From positions 1 through 16,653 of the forward strand of contig JAEWMH010000010.1 of assembly GCA_023393235.1 (NCBI GenBank): a DNA stretch of 16,653 nucleotides, written 5' to 3'. Under the pieces are notes generated by a model. The model did no database searches. It was not told the origin of the DNA and worked only from the letters and a program-made list of their open reading frames with translations. This document shows positions 5,567-12,988 of the stretch, piece by piece. Within the stretch, counting starts at the first letter, position 1; each line of letters starts with the position of its first letter. The position numbers were made by a program, and so were the translations under genes. The DNA is from Bacillota bacterium. GTDB lineage: Bacteria; Bacillota; Bacilli; Paenibacillales; NBRC-103111.

Positions 5567-6229
5567 ATGTTTGCCAAACCGGAAGCGATGATCTTCGATA
5601 TGGACGGCACTTTGTTCCAAACGGAGTCACTGCTGATCCCTGCTTATCATGCCACATTTGATGAGATGCACAGAGAAGGCTCCTACACGGACGAAACGCC
5701 GAATGAAAACATTATTATCGGTTGCCTGGGGATGCTGCTGCCGGAAATTTGGCGCCGCGTGCTGCCCGATGCCGATGAACAGGTCCGTCGGCGGGCCGAT
5801 GAGCTTTTTGTGCGGTACGAGCTGGAGTATCTGGAAAAAGGGTACGGAGAGCTTTATCCTGGAGTGCCGGAAACCCTGAGCCGGCTCAAAGCGTCGGGCA
5901 TCCGTCTGTTTGTGGCCAGCAATGGTCTGGAGGGGTATGTCCGGGGTGTCGCCCGGATAAAAGGCATTACTCCGCTGTTCGAGGAGCTGTACAGTGCCGG
6001 GGAGCATCAGACCTCCTCCAAGGTGGATCTGGTCCGGCTGTTGCTGGAGCGCCACAACCTCCGTGATGCCTGGATGGTGGGCGACCGTTCCTCCGACGTG
6101 GAGGCGGGGCTGAAGAACAAGCTCACGGTTATCGGCTGTGACTACGCCGGTTTTGGTGACGGCTCCGAGCTGAACGGCTCCCATGTGCGCATCCGCAGCT
6201 TTGCGGAGCTGTTGGAGCTGTATGCGTAA
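5567..6229 (+). CDS. HAD-superfamily hydrolase, phosphoglycolate-phosphatase-like (220 aa)
   Basis: A predicted cytoplasmic phosphatase of HAD subfamily I. Motif I is DMDGTL (11-16; nucleophile D11, acid/base D13), motif II is the serine in VASNG (S118), motif III is K152 in SSKVDLV and motif IV is GDRSSD (172-177). A helical cap domain lies between residues about 18 and 95, as in Gph/PgmB-type enzymes. The ATG at 5567 is chosen because TTGGAGG precedes it by 8 nt; a TTG at 5552 in frame overlaps that ribosome site and is unlikely. A consensus TTGACA at 5491-5496 exists upstream, but the best -10 (CATAAG, 5517-5522) is 20 bp away. A terminator at 6240-6284 separates it from the convergent ATP-grasp cluster. 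Substrate unknown. Confidence 0.93.
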   Translation: MFAKPEAMIFDMDGTLFQTESLLIPAYHATFDEMHREGSYTDETPNENIIIGCLGMLLPEIWRRVLPDADEQVRRRADELFVRYELEYLEKGYGELYPGVPETLSRLKASGIRLFVASNGLEGYVRGVARIKGITPLFEELYSAGEHQTSSKVDLVRLLLERHNLRDAWMVGDRSSDVEAGLKNKLTVIGCDYAGFGDGSELNGSHVRIRSFAELLELYA

Positions 6230-6239
6230 TTGTGATGCC

Positions 6240-6284
6240 AAAAGCAGGACCATCGGTTTCTAACCGGGGTCCTGCTTTTTTTTG
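6240..6284. terminator. Bidirectional terminator between the HAD gene and the ATP-grasp cluster
   Basis: AAAAGCAGGACC (6240-6251) pairs with GGTCCTGCTTTT (6268-6279), with an inner CGGTT/AACCG hairpin. It is followed by T to 6283 on the plus strand; on the minus strand the stem also ends in TTTT. It serves both convergent units: the HAD gene ends at 6229 and the last ATP-grasp gene ends at 6295. Confidence 0.9.
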
Positions 6285-6294
6285 AATTTTTATG

Positions 6295-7389
6295 CTACCC
6301 GTTCTGGCGCTTATAGAGATGCAGGGCATATTCCAGCGGCCGCTCAATGGCCTTCTGATAAATATCCTTGTTGCCAATACGGGCGAATACCTCCCGGGCC
6401 GGCTTGGGATTGATCTCCAGGAGCCATACCTTGCCCCGTTCGTCAATGGCAATATCCAGAGCCAGCTCACACAAGGAGCCGAATTGCTTCTCCAGATGCT
6501 CCGCCGTCAAAAATGCCAGCCTTTCCATGTCACTGCTGATCGCCTGCACCCGGGCTGCGGAGCCGAACCTGGCCCGGAGCAGCTTCTCCGTGGGGACGGC
6601 GGAGCCCCCGCCATGCAGATTGGAGGTGACGCTGTGCCTGGCCCCGATACGTCCGGCGCTGCCGGTGACCTTCCATTGGCCGGTGCCGTCCTTTTGGACC
6701 AGCAGCCGGAAATCATGAATCCGCCCATCCTTCAGCGCAATCCGGATTCCCTGCTGGACCAGGTACCGGGGATACAGCTTCCACCTGCCCAGCCGGGCGC
6801 CCAGCTGAGTGCGGGAAACAGTGAAGGGGGCGATGATCTTGCGGCTTTTTTCTCTGCCTTGGACCCGGAGATTCCCGTTCTCCAGCCGCTCGATCCGCAG
6901 GATCCCCCGTCCGCCGGTACCGTCAATGGGTTTCACATAAACCAGTCCATGATGGTCAAGCATTTGGAGAATATCAGACGGGTTCTGATACTGGGCGGTT
7001 TCAGGCAAATAAGGCTTCAGCCGGCGGTTCCGGCTGAGATTCTGATGCATGCTCCATTTGTGCACCAGCGGGCGGCTCATGTATAAAAGCTGGGGATGCT
7101 CCGCCCGGAACTTGCGCAGGAGAGGAAACCGGTAATTCCGCTGATAGCGGCACCGGTCATACACAATATCCGGGAAATCGGAGAGCTTCCGCTCCCATTT
7201 GTGAAGGTCCTTATTGTACACCCACGCGCGGAGCTGCTTGCCGTCCGTGGTCACGTCCTCGGGGGTAAAGACAAACAGATCCAGCCCAATTTTGTCGGCT
7301 GCATGGCTTAGCTTGCGGAAATACGACAACTCTTCGATCCTGCCGCCGTCAAGATAGAGGGTCATGACGCCCAGAGTAGGAGTCGGCAT
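6295..7389 (-). CDS. YheC/YheD-family ATP-grasp protein, short form (364 aa), last gene of block 2
   Basis: Closest in layout to B. subtilis YheC: it begins LGVMTLYLDGGRIEELSYF and has FVFTPEDV (39-46) and DIVYDRCRYQRN (74-85). ATP-grasp marks are YVKPIDGTGGRG (151-162), YLVQQGI (209-215), the D-x-R of HDFRLLVQKDG (225-235), SNLHGGGSA (256-264) and E325-x-N327 in VWLLEINPKP. The start is a choice. GTG at 7398 overlaps the upstream TGA by 4 nt (GTGA), but AGGTGA lies 5 nt before the ATG at 7389, which I prefer; the longer form adds three residues. Either way it is translationally coupled to the gene upstream. Ends at the bidirectional terminator 6240-6284. Spore-coat role is inferred from the family. 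Confidence 0.92.
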   Translation of the reverse strand: MPTPTLGVMTLYLDGGRIEELSYFRKLSHAADKIGLDLFVFTPEDVTTDGKQLRAWVYNKDLHKWERKLSDFPDIVYDRCRYQRNYRFPLLRKFRAEHPQLLYMSRPLVHKWSMHQNLSRNRRLKPYLPETAQYQNPSDILQMLDHHGLVYVKPIDGTGGRGILRIERLENGNLRVQGREKSRKIIAPFTVSRTQLGARLGRWKLYPRYLVQQGIRIALKDGRIHDFRLLVQKDGTGQWKVTGSAGRIGARHSVTSNLHGGGSAVPTEKLLRARFGSAARVQAISSDMERLAFLTAEHLEKQFGSLCELALDIAIDERGKVWLLEINPKPAREVFARIGNKDIYQKAIERPLEYALHLYKRQNG

Positions 7390-7394
7390 ACGGA

Positions 7395-8519
7395 TCACCT
7401 GCTCTTTTTTCGAGATTTAGCCATAAATTGGCTGTATTCAATCAGACGCTCCAGCGACCGTTTGCGGATATCCGGCTCGTCGAACTTCATCGGGCGGGAG
7501 TTGGCTTCAAAAAACCAGATTTGGCCCGTGGTATCTACGCCTAGATCCATAGACATTTCTCCTAAAGAATGGCCGGATGCCTTCTCGATTTGCCGTGCAA
7601 TGGAGAGGGCGGAGATTCTGGCCTTGAATAAGGTATGTCGGGCGGCCTCCGGTCCCAAAGCGGCGGTCAGCACCGTTTCGGGCTGGTGGATGGAGCCGCC
7701 TCTGGGCACATGGGTGGTGATGGAGGATTTGCCGGCTACCCGGGCGCCGATTCCCGACAGGCTCCATTCCCCTTGGCCGTTCTTCTGCACCAGCACCCGC
7801 AGGTCGAAGGGACGGTCCTCATACCGGGCCAGCTCAATGCCCTGCTGCACGATATATTCTTCCGGCCCGGCCAACCCCTTGACGGCACTCCATAAGCGGG
7901 GAAAAGCCGGGTAGGAGGTGGCTTTGCTGTTTTTGGTAGCCTGCACCCGCAGCACAAAAGCATCGGGTTTGGTTTTGCTCCGTTCCACCCGCATAATGCC
8001 TGATCCGGCCTTGCCCTTCACCGGCTTCAGGTAAACCACCGGGAAGAGGGCCATCATGGCTTCCAAATCCGCAGGTCCGGACAACCGCCTTGTGGACGGC
8101 ACATACTTGCGGGTCTGCTTGGATTTGTTCAGCCATTCGAACAAGGTCCACTTGTAGAAAAACGAGGGATTGAACAGCCGGACACGAGAGTGCTTCAAGC
8201 AAGCCTTCAACAGCTGCTGCACCTCAGGACGCTGTTCCTCCTTGCGGTTGGGGATGCGGTTATAGATAACCTGCGGAAACGGAAAGCTTCCTTGGCTCCA
8301 TGAACGGCTTTCGGAATGGTACTGAAACCCGTTGATGCGTTTTTGTCCCAGCTTCACGTCCGTTACTCTCGTCACATACACCATCATCCCGCGCTCCCGG
8401 CCGGTTTTGATCAGATCGATAAAGTTCTGGTGGTTGCCCCGGAAAGGGCGCTTCTCATCTTCCACCGTCAATATCGCCATGACCTGCTGCGGGGAGCCGT
8501 CATGAAGCACAATGCCCAT
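7395..8519 (-). CDS. YheC/YheD-family ATP-grasp protein, short form (374 aa)
   Basis: Second gene of the downstream block. N-terminal part has QVIYNRIPNRKEEQRPEVQQ (83-102), typical of the family, and FNPSFFYKWTLFEWL (116-130). ATP-grasp marks are YLKPVKGKAGSG (163-174; the glycine loop carries KGK instead of the usual SG-type residues), YIVQQGIEL (222-230), D-x-R in PFDLRVLVQKNG (237-248), VPRGGSI (271-277) and E338-x-N340 in IWFFEANSRP. The C-terminus is basic (KSRKKSR). Its ATG touches the stop of the upstream gene with no gap (TAAATG), and GGAGGG inside the upstream coding end is its ribosome site, so translation is coupled. Enzyme family firm; reaction and partner unknown. Confidence 0.92.
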   Translation of the reverse strand: MGIVLHDGSPQQVMAILTVEDEKRPFRGNHQNFIDLIKTGRERGMMVYVTRVTDVKLGQKRINGFQYHSESRSWSQGSFPFPQVIYNRIPNRKEEQRPEVQQLLKACLKHSRVRLFNPSFFYKWTLFEWLNKSKQTRKYVPSTRRLSGPADLEAMMALFPVVYLKPVKGKAGSGIMRVERSKTKPDAFVLRVQATKNSKATSYPAFPRLWSAVKGLAGPEEYIVQQGIELARYEDRPFDLRVLVQKNGQGEWSLSGIGARVAGKSSITTHVPRGGSIHQPETVLTAALGPEAARHTLFKARISALSIARQIEKASGHSLGEMSMDLGVDTTGQIWFFEANSRPMKFDEPDIRKRSLERLIEYSQFMAKSRKKSR

Positions 8520-9893
8520 TTATCCCTCCCTCCTCGCACGGAATCGGCTCAGATAGAGGCAGTGGTTGAACAGATGGGTCAGGGTGGCTTTGCCGGAGGC
8601 TTTCAGAGCCGGGTGCTTGAAAATGGAACGGCCGGGTTTGGCATTGGCCTCGAACATCCAGATCCGGTCGTTCTGGTCGATGCCCAGATCGAAGCCCAGC
8701 TCGCCCAGCGGATGATTGTACCGGCGCTCGATGGCCTCCGCCAGCTTGACGGCGGTTTCCTTGGCCGTATCCAGCATGCTGTCCGCTTTGGAAGCCCCGT
8801 ACACCCGGGTTAAGGCCTGCTCCGGGGTCAAGAGCTCCCCGCCGTTGCGGATGTGCGTGGTCACACTGCCACGCCCGGCACGTTTGGCGCCAATCCCGGC
8901 AGGCACCCATTGGTTCACGCCGTTTTTGGTCATGTGGAAGCGGAAATCCAACGGGCAGCCGTCCAGCTCAATCAAGCGGATGCCCTGCTGGACCACGTAA
9001 TGCTGGAGGTTGATATTATGCCTCCGCAACAGCTTCATCAGGCCGTCAAAGCTGCCGAAACGAATCAGCATGTTCGAGCCGTTGCGCCGGAAGCGGGCGA
9101 AGTACCCCCGGCCCTGGGTATAGGTCAGCCGGTAGATGCCGATGCCGAGGCTTCCGCCTGTAGGCTTTAAATATATGAATTTATGCTTTTCCATCAGGCG
9201 GCGGATTTCCTCAGGGGAAGGGTTAATGGCCGATTCCGGCACATGCCGCTCGGCATCGCTCTCCCCGTCAAGAAGCCGGTATACATCCCACTTGTCGAAG
9301 AAGCTCCAGTTGAAAAGGGGGATGCGTCTGCGGACAAACCGCTCCTTGAAGTTTTCCATGCTGGCCAGCTTCTCCGCCCGGCGGCTGGGCAGCCGGTTGT
9401 ATACCACATCGGGAAGCGGGAAGGTTTTGCGGACCCACTTGCCGTCGGCGCTCAGGGTGTAGCCGGATACCTCACCTGCATCCCAATTGACTTGACTGGG
9501 GGAGAACGCTACGTGGAACGCCTTGTCGCGGCCTGTGGCGAAGATTTCTCGGATAAAGCCGGTCCGGGAGCCGAAGGGGGCGCCCGAGCCGCCTTCAGTG
9601 CTGGTGAGAATGCCGATGACCGGTCCCAGCTGCAGCTCGCCCGAACCGTTGTTTTTGATCAGACATTTGCCGGTACGGGGCAGACGGAGATCGGCCACCA
9701 GGTTAACGGGCAGGGTAATGGTGTTGTCCTGGCGGTTTACGGTGCGTATGGTGACCCCGGCGGATTTGCCGCCGATTTTCAGGGTCCCGCTCCGCCCGGA
9801 GGAAATCTGCAGGGATTTGGCCAACGGCCGGCTCAAGATCACCGTCCGGCCGGGCTGGCGATTGATCGTGATGGAGCATGTCGTAAAGCTCAT
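8520..9893 (-). CDS. YheD-like ATP-grasp protein, long form with extra N-terminal domain (457 aa)
   Basis: First gene of the downstream block; length and layout match B. subtilis YheD (about 450 aa). Residues 1-90 form an extra beta-rich domain (strands around CSITINRQPGRTVIL and GKSAGVTIRTV, ending GELQLGPVIGIL) not found in the short forms. Then come DVVYNRLPSRRAEKL (162-176), the nucleotide loop YLKPTGGSLGIG (241-252), YVVQQGIRLIEL (299-310), the D-x-R of PLDFRFHMTKNG (314-325), THIRNGGEL (346-354) and E415-x-N417 in IWMFEANAKP. The usual LVQK after D-x-R is FHMTK here, a possible specificity change. TAGGAGG lies 7 nt before the ATG. A hairpin ending in TTTT lies directly upstream of that site (9911-9930). 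Confidence 0.93.
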   Translation of the reverse strand: MSFTTCSITINRQPGRTVILSRPLAKSLQISSGRSGTLKIGGKSAGVTIRTVNRQDNTITLPVNLVADLRLPRTGKCLIKNNGSGELQLGPVIGILTSTEGGSGAPFGSRTGFIREIFATGRDKAFHVAFSPSQVNWDAGEVSGYTLSADGKWVRKTFPLPDVVYNRLPSRRAEKLASMENFKERFVRRRIPLFNWSFFDKWDVYRLLDGESDAERHVPESAINPSPEEIRRLMEKHKFIYLKPTGGSLGIGIYRLTYTQGRGYFARFRRNGSNMLIRFGSFDGLMKLLRRHNINLQHYVVQQGIRLIELDGCPLDFRFHMTKNGVNQWVPAGIGAKRAGRGSVTTHIRNGGELLTPEQALTRVYGASKADSMLDTAKETAVKLAEAIERRYNHPLGELGFDLGIDQNDRIWMFEANAKPGRSIFKHPALKASGKATLTHLFNHCLYLSRFRARREG

Positions 9894-9910
9894 GGTGGAA
9901 CCTCCTAAAA

Positions 9911-10015
9911 GTTTTCGCGGAAGCGAAAACTGGCATCGAAAGCATAGGCTAAGTTTTCGCGGAAGCGAAAACTGGCATCGAAAGCATAAGCTAAGGGCTT
10001 TCCGGGAGGAAAGCC
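9911..10015. repeat. Tandem array of three hairpin units, 42-43 bp period
   Basis: Unit 1 (9911-9952) and unit 2 (9953-9994) are 42 bp each and differ at one base. Each starts with a perfect 8-bp hairpin, GTTTTCGC-GGAA-GCGAAAAC, followed by TGGCATCG. A third unit begins at 9996 with a different perfect 8-bp hairpin, GGCTTTCC-GGGA-GGAAAGCC, followed by TGCATC. All three loops fit GNRA on the plus strand. Unit 1 ends 3 bp before the TAGGAGG site of the 457-aa ATP-grasp gene (minus). The gene-free gap 9894-10432 consists of this array, about 190 bp with only weak hairpins (e.g. 10131-10149), and the repeat set at 10202-10391. Confidence 0.88.
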
Positions 10016-10201
10016 TGCATCATTTTTTGGTCAGAGAGACTCCCGGTTGCCGAAGGGAGCATTCGGAATTAGTTATACATGTCTGTTGGCACAGGGTACC
10101 GAAGACTCATGAATATCAGAGAAGGTCTATAAATCGGTATGGCCGATTTCGAGTTTTCCATATCACCATCCAACGTGTGGTTAGGACAAGTCTTATTTCA
10201 G

Positions 10202-10391
10202 AATAGCAACATAAAATGTCTGCTATCCCGCCAGAATGGCTGAAATTCAATAAATAGCGTACATAAAATGTCTGCTATTTCGGTTTTTGTTTTGTTCTGG
10301 AAGTCAAAATGAGGCAATAGCATACATTTTATGCTCTTATTTAGCTTGTTTTGGTAAGCAAACGGCAAATAACAGACATTGTATGCCGTTT
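10202..10391. repeat. Four degenerate copies of a ~27-bp imperfect palindrome
   Basis: Copies A (10202-10226) and B (10252-10280) share ACATAAAATGTCTGCTAT. Copies C (10315-10341) and D (10365-10391) are related in reverse orientation (C contains GCATACATTTTATG; D contains AACAGACATTGTATGCC). Copy B has 7-bp inverted ends AAATAGC/GCTATTT. Starts are spaced about 50, 63 and 50 bp. The stretch is much more AT-rich than the flanking genes. Confidence 0.75.
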
Positions 10392-10432
10392 ACATACGCC
10401 AACCGGCTTCTTCGGGACACAGGACTTATCCT

Positions 10433-11596
10433 CTACGGAATGCAAATCAGCGGTTTGGGACGTGCTTGCTTCCCGTCCGCCCGGAGACTGGTCCGCGACA
10501 GGATATGGCAAGCATAGGCAACGGGATTGCGCTCCGCTTGCAGCAGAACCTTCTCCTGTCCCAGCTTGCGGAAGATGGAGCGTCCCGGTTTGGTGTTGGC
10601 CTCAATAATCCAGACCCGGCCCTCCCGGTCCACACCCAGATCCAGCCCCAGCTCCGCCATTCTGCCGTTGCAGGCCTCCAGCGCCGCAGGGATCCGCCGG
10701 GCCAGCATCCGCAGCGTCTCCAAAAGCTCCGCTGCCCGTGTGCCGCCGAATTGCTTCTCCAGCCATTCGGCCACCTCGACGGCGGAGCCTCCGCCATGGA
10801 GATTCGAGGTCATACTTCCCGAAGCACCCACCCGGGCGCCCATTCCCGTCAGCTCCCAGAGCCCTCTGCCGTTCTTCTGGACCAGGGCCCGGATGTCCCA
10901 GGCTTCACCGGTGGGTGCGGTCAGCTCCAGATAGGGCTGCATCAGGTAGGTGCGCCTGCCCATAAAGCCCTTCAGCCATTGGGCATACTCGGTCTCCCTG
11001 GCAAAATCCAGGGAAACCGGCTGGTTGGCCGGGTCCCGGGCACACACGTGCCATCCCATCTCCGTCCGTTCCGCCAGAACGGTGCCTTTGCCCTGGGAAC
11101 CGCTTGCCGGCTTTAGGAAGATGCGCTTTTCCTGGCGCAGCTGGCGGGCTGCTTCATCCGGTCCGGAAATTTTTGCGGTCCGCGGCAGATATGGACGGAG
11201 AACCGGGTCCCGCCGCAGGAAATGCAGCATCTCCCACTTGCTTTTCAGCCCGTATCCCAGATATGGCGCCTGCTTGAGGGAGCACAGTCTGCGGACCGCC
11301 TGCCGGTGGGCTTCGTAGGATGCTTTGCTGCTGAAAAAGGCTCTGTCATAAATCAGGTCCGGCAGCGGATAAATGCGCTTCTCCCAGCTGCCCTCCGGAC
11401 TTTTGCCGTATCCCGCTACAGTCATCTCCGCTTCATTCACATCCTGCGGAGAAAACACAAAGACCTCCGCCCCGCAGGAAGGACCTGCGGCGCATAAGCT
11501 TTCATAGAACCTGGTTTCGCCGAAGGGGGGGATTTGGCCACTCCGGAATTCACCGGCCATCACGCCGATATAGTGCCTGCTGCTTTGACGCTTCAT
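10433..11596 (-). CDS. YheC/YheD-family ATP-grasp protein, short form (387 aa), end of block 1
   Basis: Second gene of the upstream block. Family marks are YIGVMAGEFRSG (9-20), VFVFSPQDVNEAEM (45-58), DLIYDRAFFSSK (80-91), the nucleotide loop FLKPASGSQGKG (160-171), YLMQPYLEL (217-225; MQP replaces the VQQ of most copies), D-x-R in AWDIRALVQKNG (232-243), SNLHGGGSA (264-272) and E332-x-N334 in VWIIEANTKPGRS. The last ~20 residues (from SLRADG to KPLICIP) extend beyond the core and are the longest short-form tail in the set. AGGAGG lies 4-5 nt before the ATG; the gap to the upstream gene is 21 bp, so the pair is one operon. No terminator is evident after the stop, only the AT-rich repeat region. 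Confidence 0.92.
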   Translation of the reverse strand: MKRQSSRHYIGVMAGEFRSGQIPPFGETRFYESLCAAGPSCGAEVFVFSPQDVNEAEMTVAGYGKSPEGSWEKRIYPLPDLIYDRAFFSSKASYEAHRQAVRRLCSLKQAPYLGYGLKSKWEMLHFLRRDPVLRPYLPRTAKISGPDEAARQLRQEKRIFLKPASGSQGKGTVLAERTEMGWHVCARDPANQPVSLDFARETEYAQWLKGFMGRRTYLMQPYLELTAPTGEAWDIRALVQKNGRGLWELTGMGARVGASGSMTSNLHGGGSAVEVAEWLEKQFGGTRAAELLETLRMLARRIPAALEACNGRMAELGLDLGVDREGRVWIIEANTKPGRSIFRKLGQEKVLLQAERNPVAYACHILSRTSLRADGKQARPKPLICIP

Positions 11597-11617
11597 AAAT
11601 CCTCCTGCTAGGAGCCG

Positions 11618-12988
11618 TTATTTGCCCCATGCGTGTTGGGAATAGAGCACAACCTGCTTCACCGACGGACGGATTTTGCTTTCACCGGCAGGAGTGTTAT
11701 CCTCCTTGGAGGGTTTGGAATTAACCTCCAGAAGCCATACCCGGCCTGCAGCATCCACAGCCAAATCGACACCCAGCTCCGCAAAATGCCCATCGATGGT
11801 GGCATCCACACTTTTGGCAATGGAGAGGGCAGCCGTCCGCAGCTTGGTGTTTACGCCGGCCCGTACACCGGAAGGGAGATTGCTGCGGGCAACGGCTTCC
11901 GAAACGGGACTCAAGGTTCCGCCGCGGGCCAGGTTGGAAACAAAGGTATTGCTGGCGGCTACCCTGGCCACGACCGAGGTAACAGCCCATTCCCCTTCGC
12001 CGTTCTTCTGCACCAAGGCGCGGAAATCCACGGGACGCCCGCCGGTTTCCATCAGTCTGAGCCCCTGCTGGATCTGGTAGCGGCGCTGCTTCATTTTGCC
12101 GGAGATCGTCTGGAACAGTTGGGTCAGAGTAGGATAATGCTGGCGCTTTACTCCGGCGAGACTGCTGAAGGAGCATTGATAGCCCCCGCCCTCCGGCTGG
12201 GAGGTGATGCGGATGATGCCCTTGCCCAAGCTGCCGGTGATAGGCTTGAGGAACACGGTGTTGTATTTTTTGCACATGGTCTTCAGCATAGCGAAATTCT
12301 TGAACAGATAGGATTCCGGAAGATAGGCATGCACGCCTTTTTCCTTGCGCAGGGCTTGAAACACCTCGGTTTTGTCCAGATACTTCTCGTTGAAGGCCAC
12401 CGACCCGTACCGGGTTTTGAGATCGCGCATGAACTGCTGCACCTGGGGTTTGTTCTCCAGCTTGCGGGAGGTTACGCGGTTGTACATCACATTGGGGCAC
12501 GGGAATGAAGATTTGACCCAGCGCCCCTCCGACAGCGCCCAGCCCTGGACGGTCGAGGCTTCCCCCCCAATGTCATTGGGCGTGAAAAAATAAGCCGCTC
12601 CCCCGTGGAGCCTGCAGGCTTCCGTCAATTCCGCGCAAAAGGCGGTCATGGCGCCGAATGGACGGTCCGGGGCATGCGTGTACACCCGGCTCATAAGCAC
12701 TCCGATCAGCGGGCCGATATGAAGCGTACGCGAAGCGGCGTGGTAAGAGACGCACAGCTTCGTACCGTGGTGAATCGACAGGCTTGCCGCCAACTGGGGG
12801 CTCATGCGCAGCGATGCTTGGCTGGACTGGGTAATGCGGACCTCCCTTCGGGCGGAACCGAACCGAAGCGTCACGGGTTCGCGGAGCGGGAGCTTCAGTT
12901 TTTTTAGAAATCCCGCTCCGATGGCAATTTGTTCCTCCGGGTGAGCGCTGCCGGATTGCAAATACACCGGCAGCTTGATTTTGGCCAT
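11618..12988 (-). CDS. YheD-like ATP-grasp protein, long form with extra N-terminal domain (456 aa)
   Basis: First gene of the upstream block. As in the 457-aa paralogue, an extra beta-rich domain fills residues 1-93 (EEQIAIGAGFLKKLKLPL and TLRFGSARREVRIT, ending TLHIGPLIGVLM). The core follows: FFTPNDIGGEA (134-144), NVMYNRVTSRKLENKPQVQQ (166-185), the nucleotide loop FLKPITGSLGKG (246-257), YQIQQGLRLME (304-314), D-x-R in PVDFRALVQKNG (319-330), SNLARGGTL (351-359) and E421-x-N423 in VWLLEVNSKP. AAGGAGA lies about 9 nt before the ATG. It is divergent from the small membrane-protein gene at 13231; the 242-bp gap should hold its promoter, but I see no convincing sigma-A or sporulation-sigma boxes. 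Confidence 0.93.
   Translation of the reverse strand: MAKIKLPVYLQSGSAHPEEQIAIGAGFLKKLKLPLREPVTLRFGSARREVRITQSSQASLRMSPQLAASLSIHHGTKLCVSYHAASRTLHIGPLIGVLMSRVYTHAPDRPFGAMTAFCAELTEACRLHGGAAYFFTPNDIGGEASTVQGWALSEGRWVKSSFPCPNVMYNRVTSRKLENKPQVQQFMRDLKTRYGSVAFNEKYLDKTEVFQALRKEKGVHAYLPESYLFKNFAMLKTMCKKYNTVFLKPITGSLGKGIIRITSQPEGGGYQCSFSSLAGVKRQHYPTLTQLFQTISGKMKQRRYQIQQGLRLMETGGRPVDFRALVQKNGEGEWAVTSVVARVAASNTFVSNLARGGTLSPVSEAVARSNLPSGVRAGVNTKLRTAALSIAKSVDATIDGHFAELGVDLAVDAAGRVWLLEVNSKPSKEDNTPAGESKIRPSVKQVVLYSQHAWGK

Noticed and set aside
9183..9908. Long plus-strand open frame (241 codons) across the 457-aa ATP-grasp gene
   Set aside because: No ribosome site, composition of a frame shadow, and the opposite strand carries a clear protein family. 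The same holds for open frames at 6292-7086, 11633-12508, 10379-11116 and 8316-8813.
10202..10391. CRISPR-like spacing of ~27-bp repeats with ~22-36-bp gaps
   Set aside because: Copies are degenerate, face both ways and number only four; no cas genes are present. They fit a dispersed palindromic repeat better.
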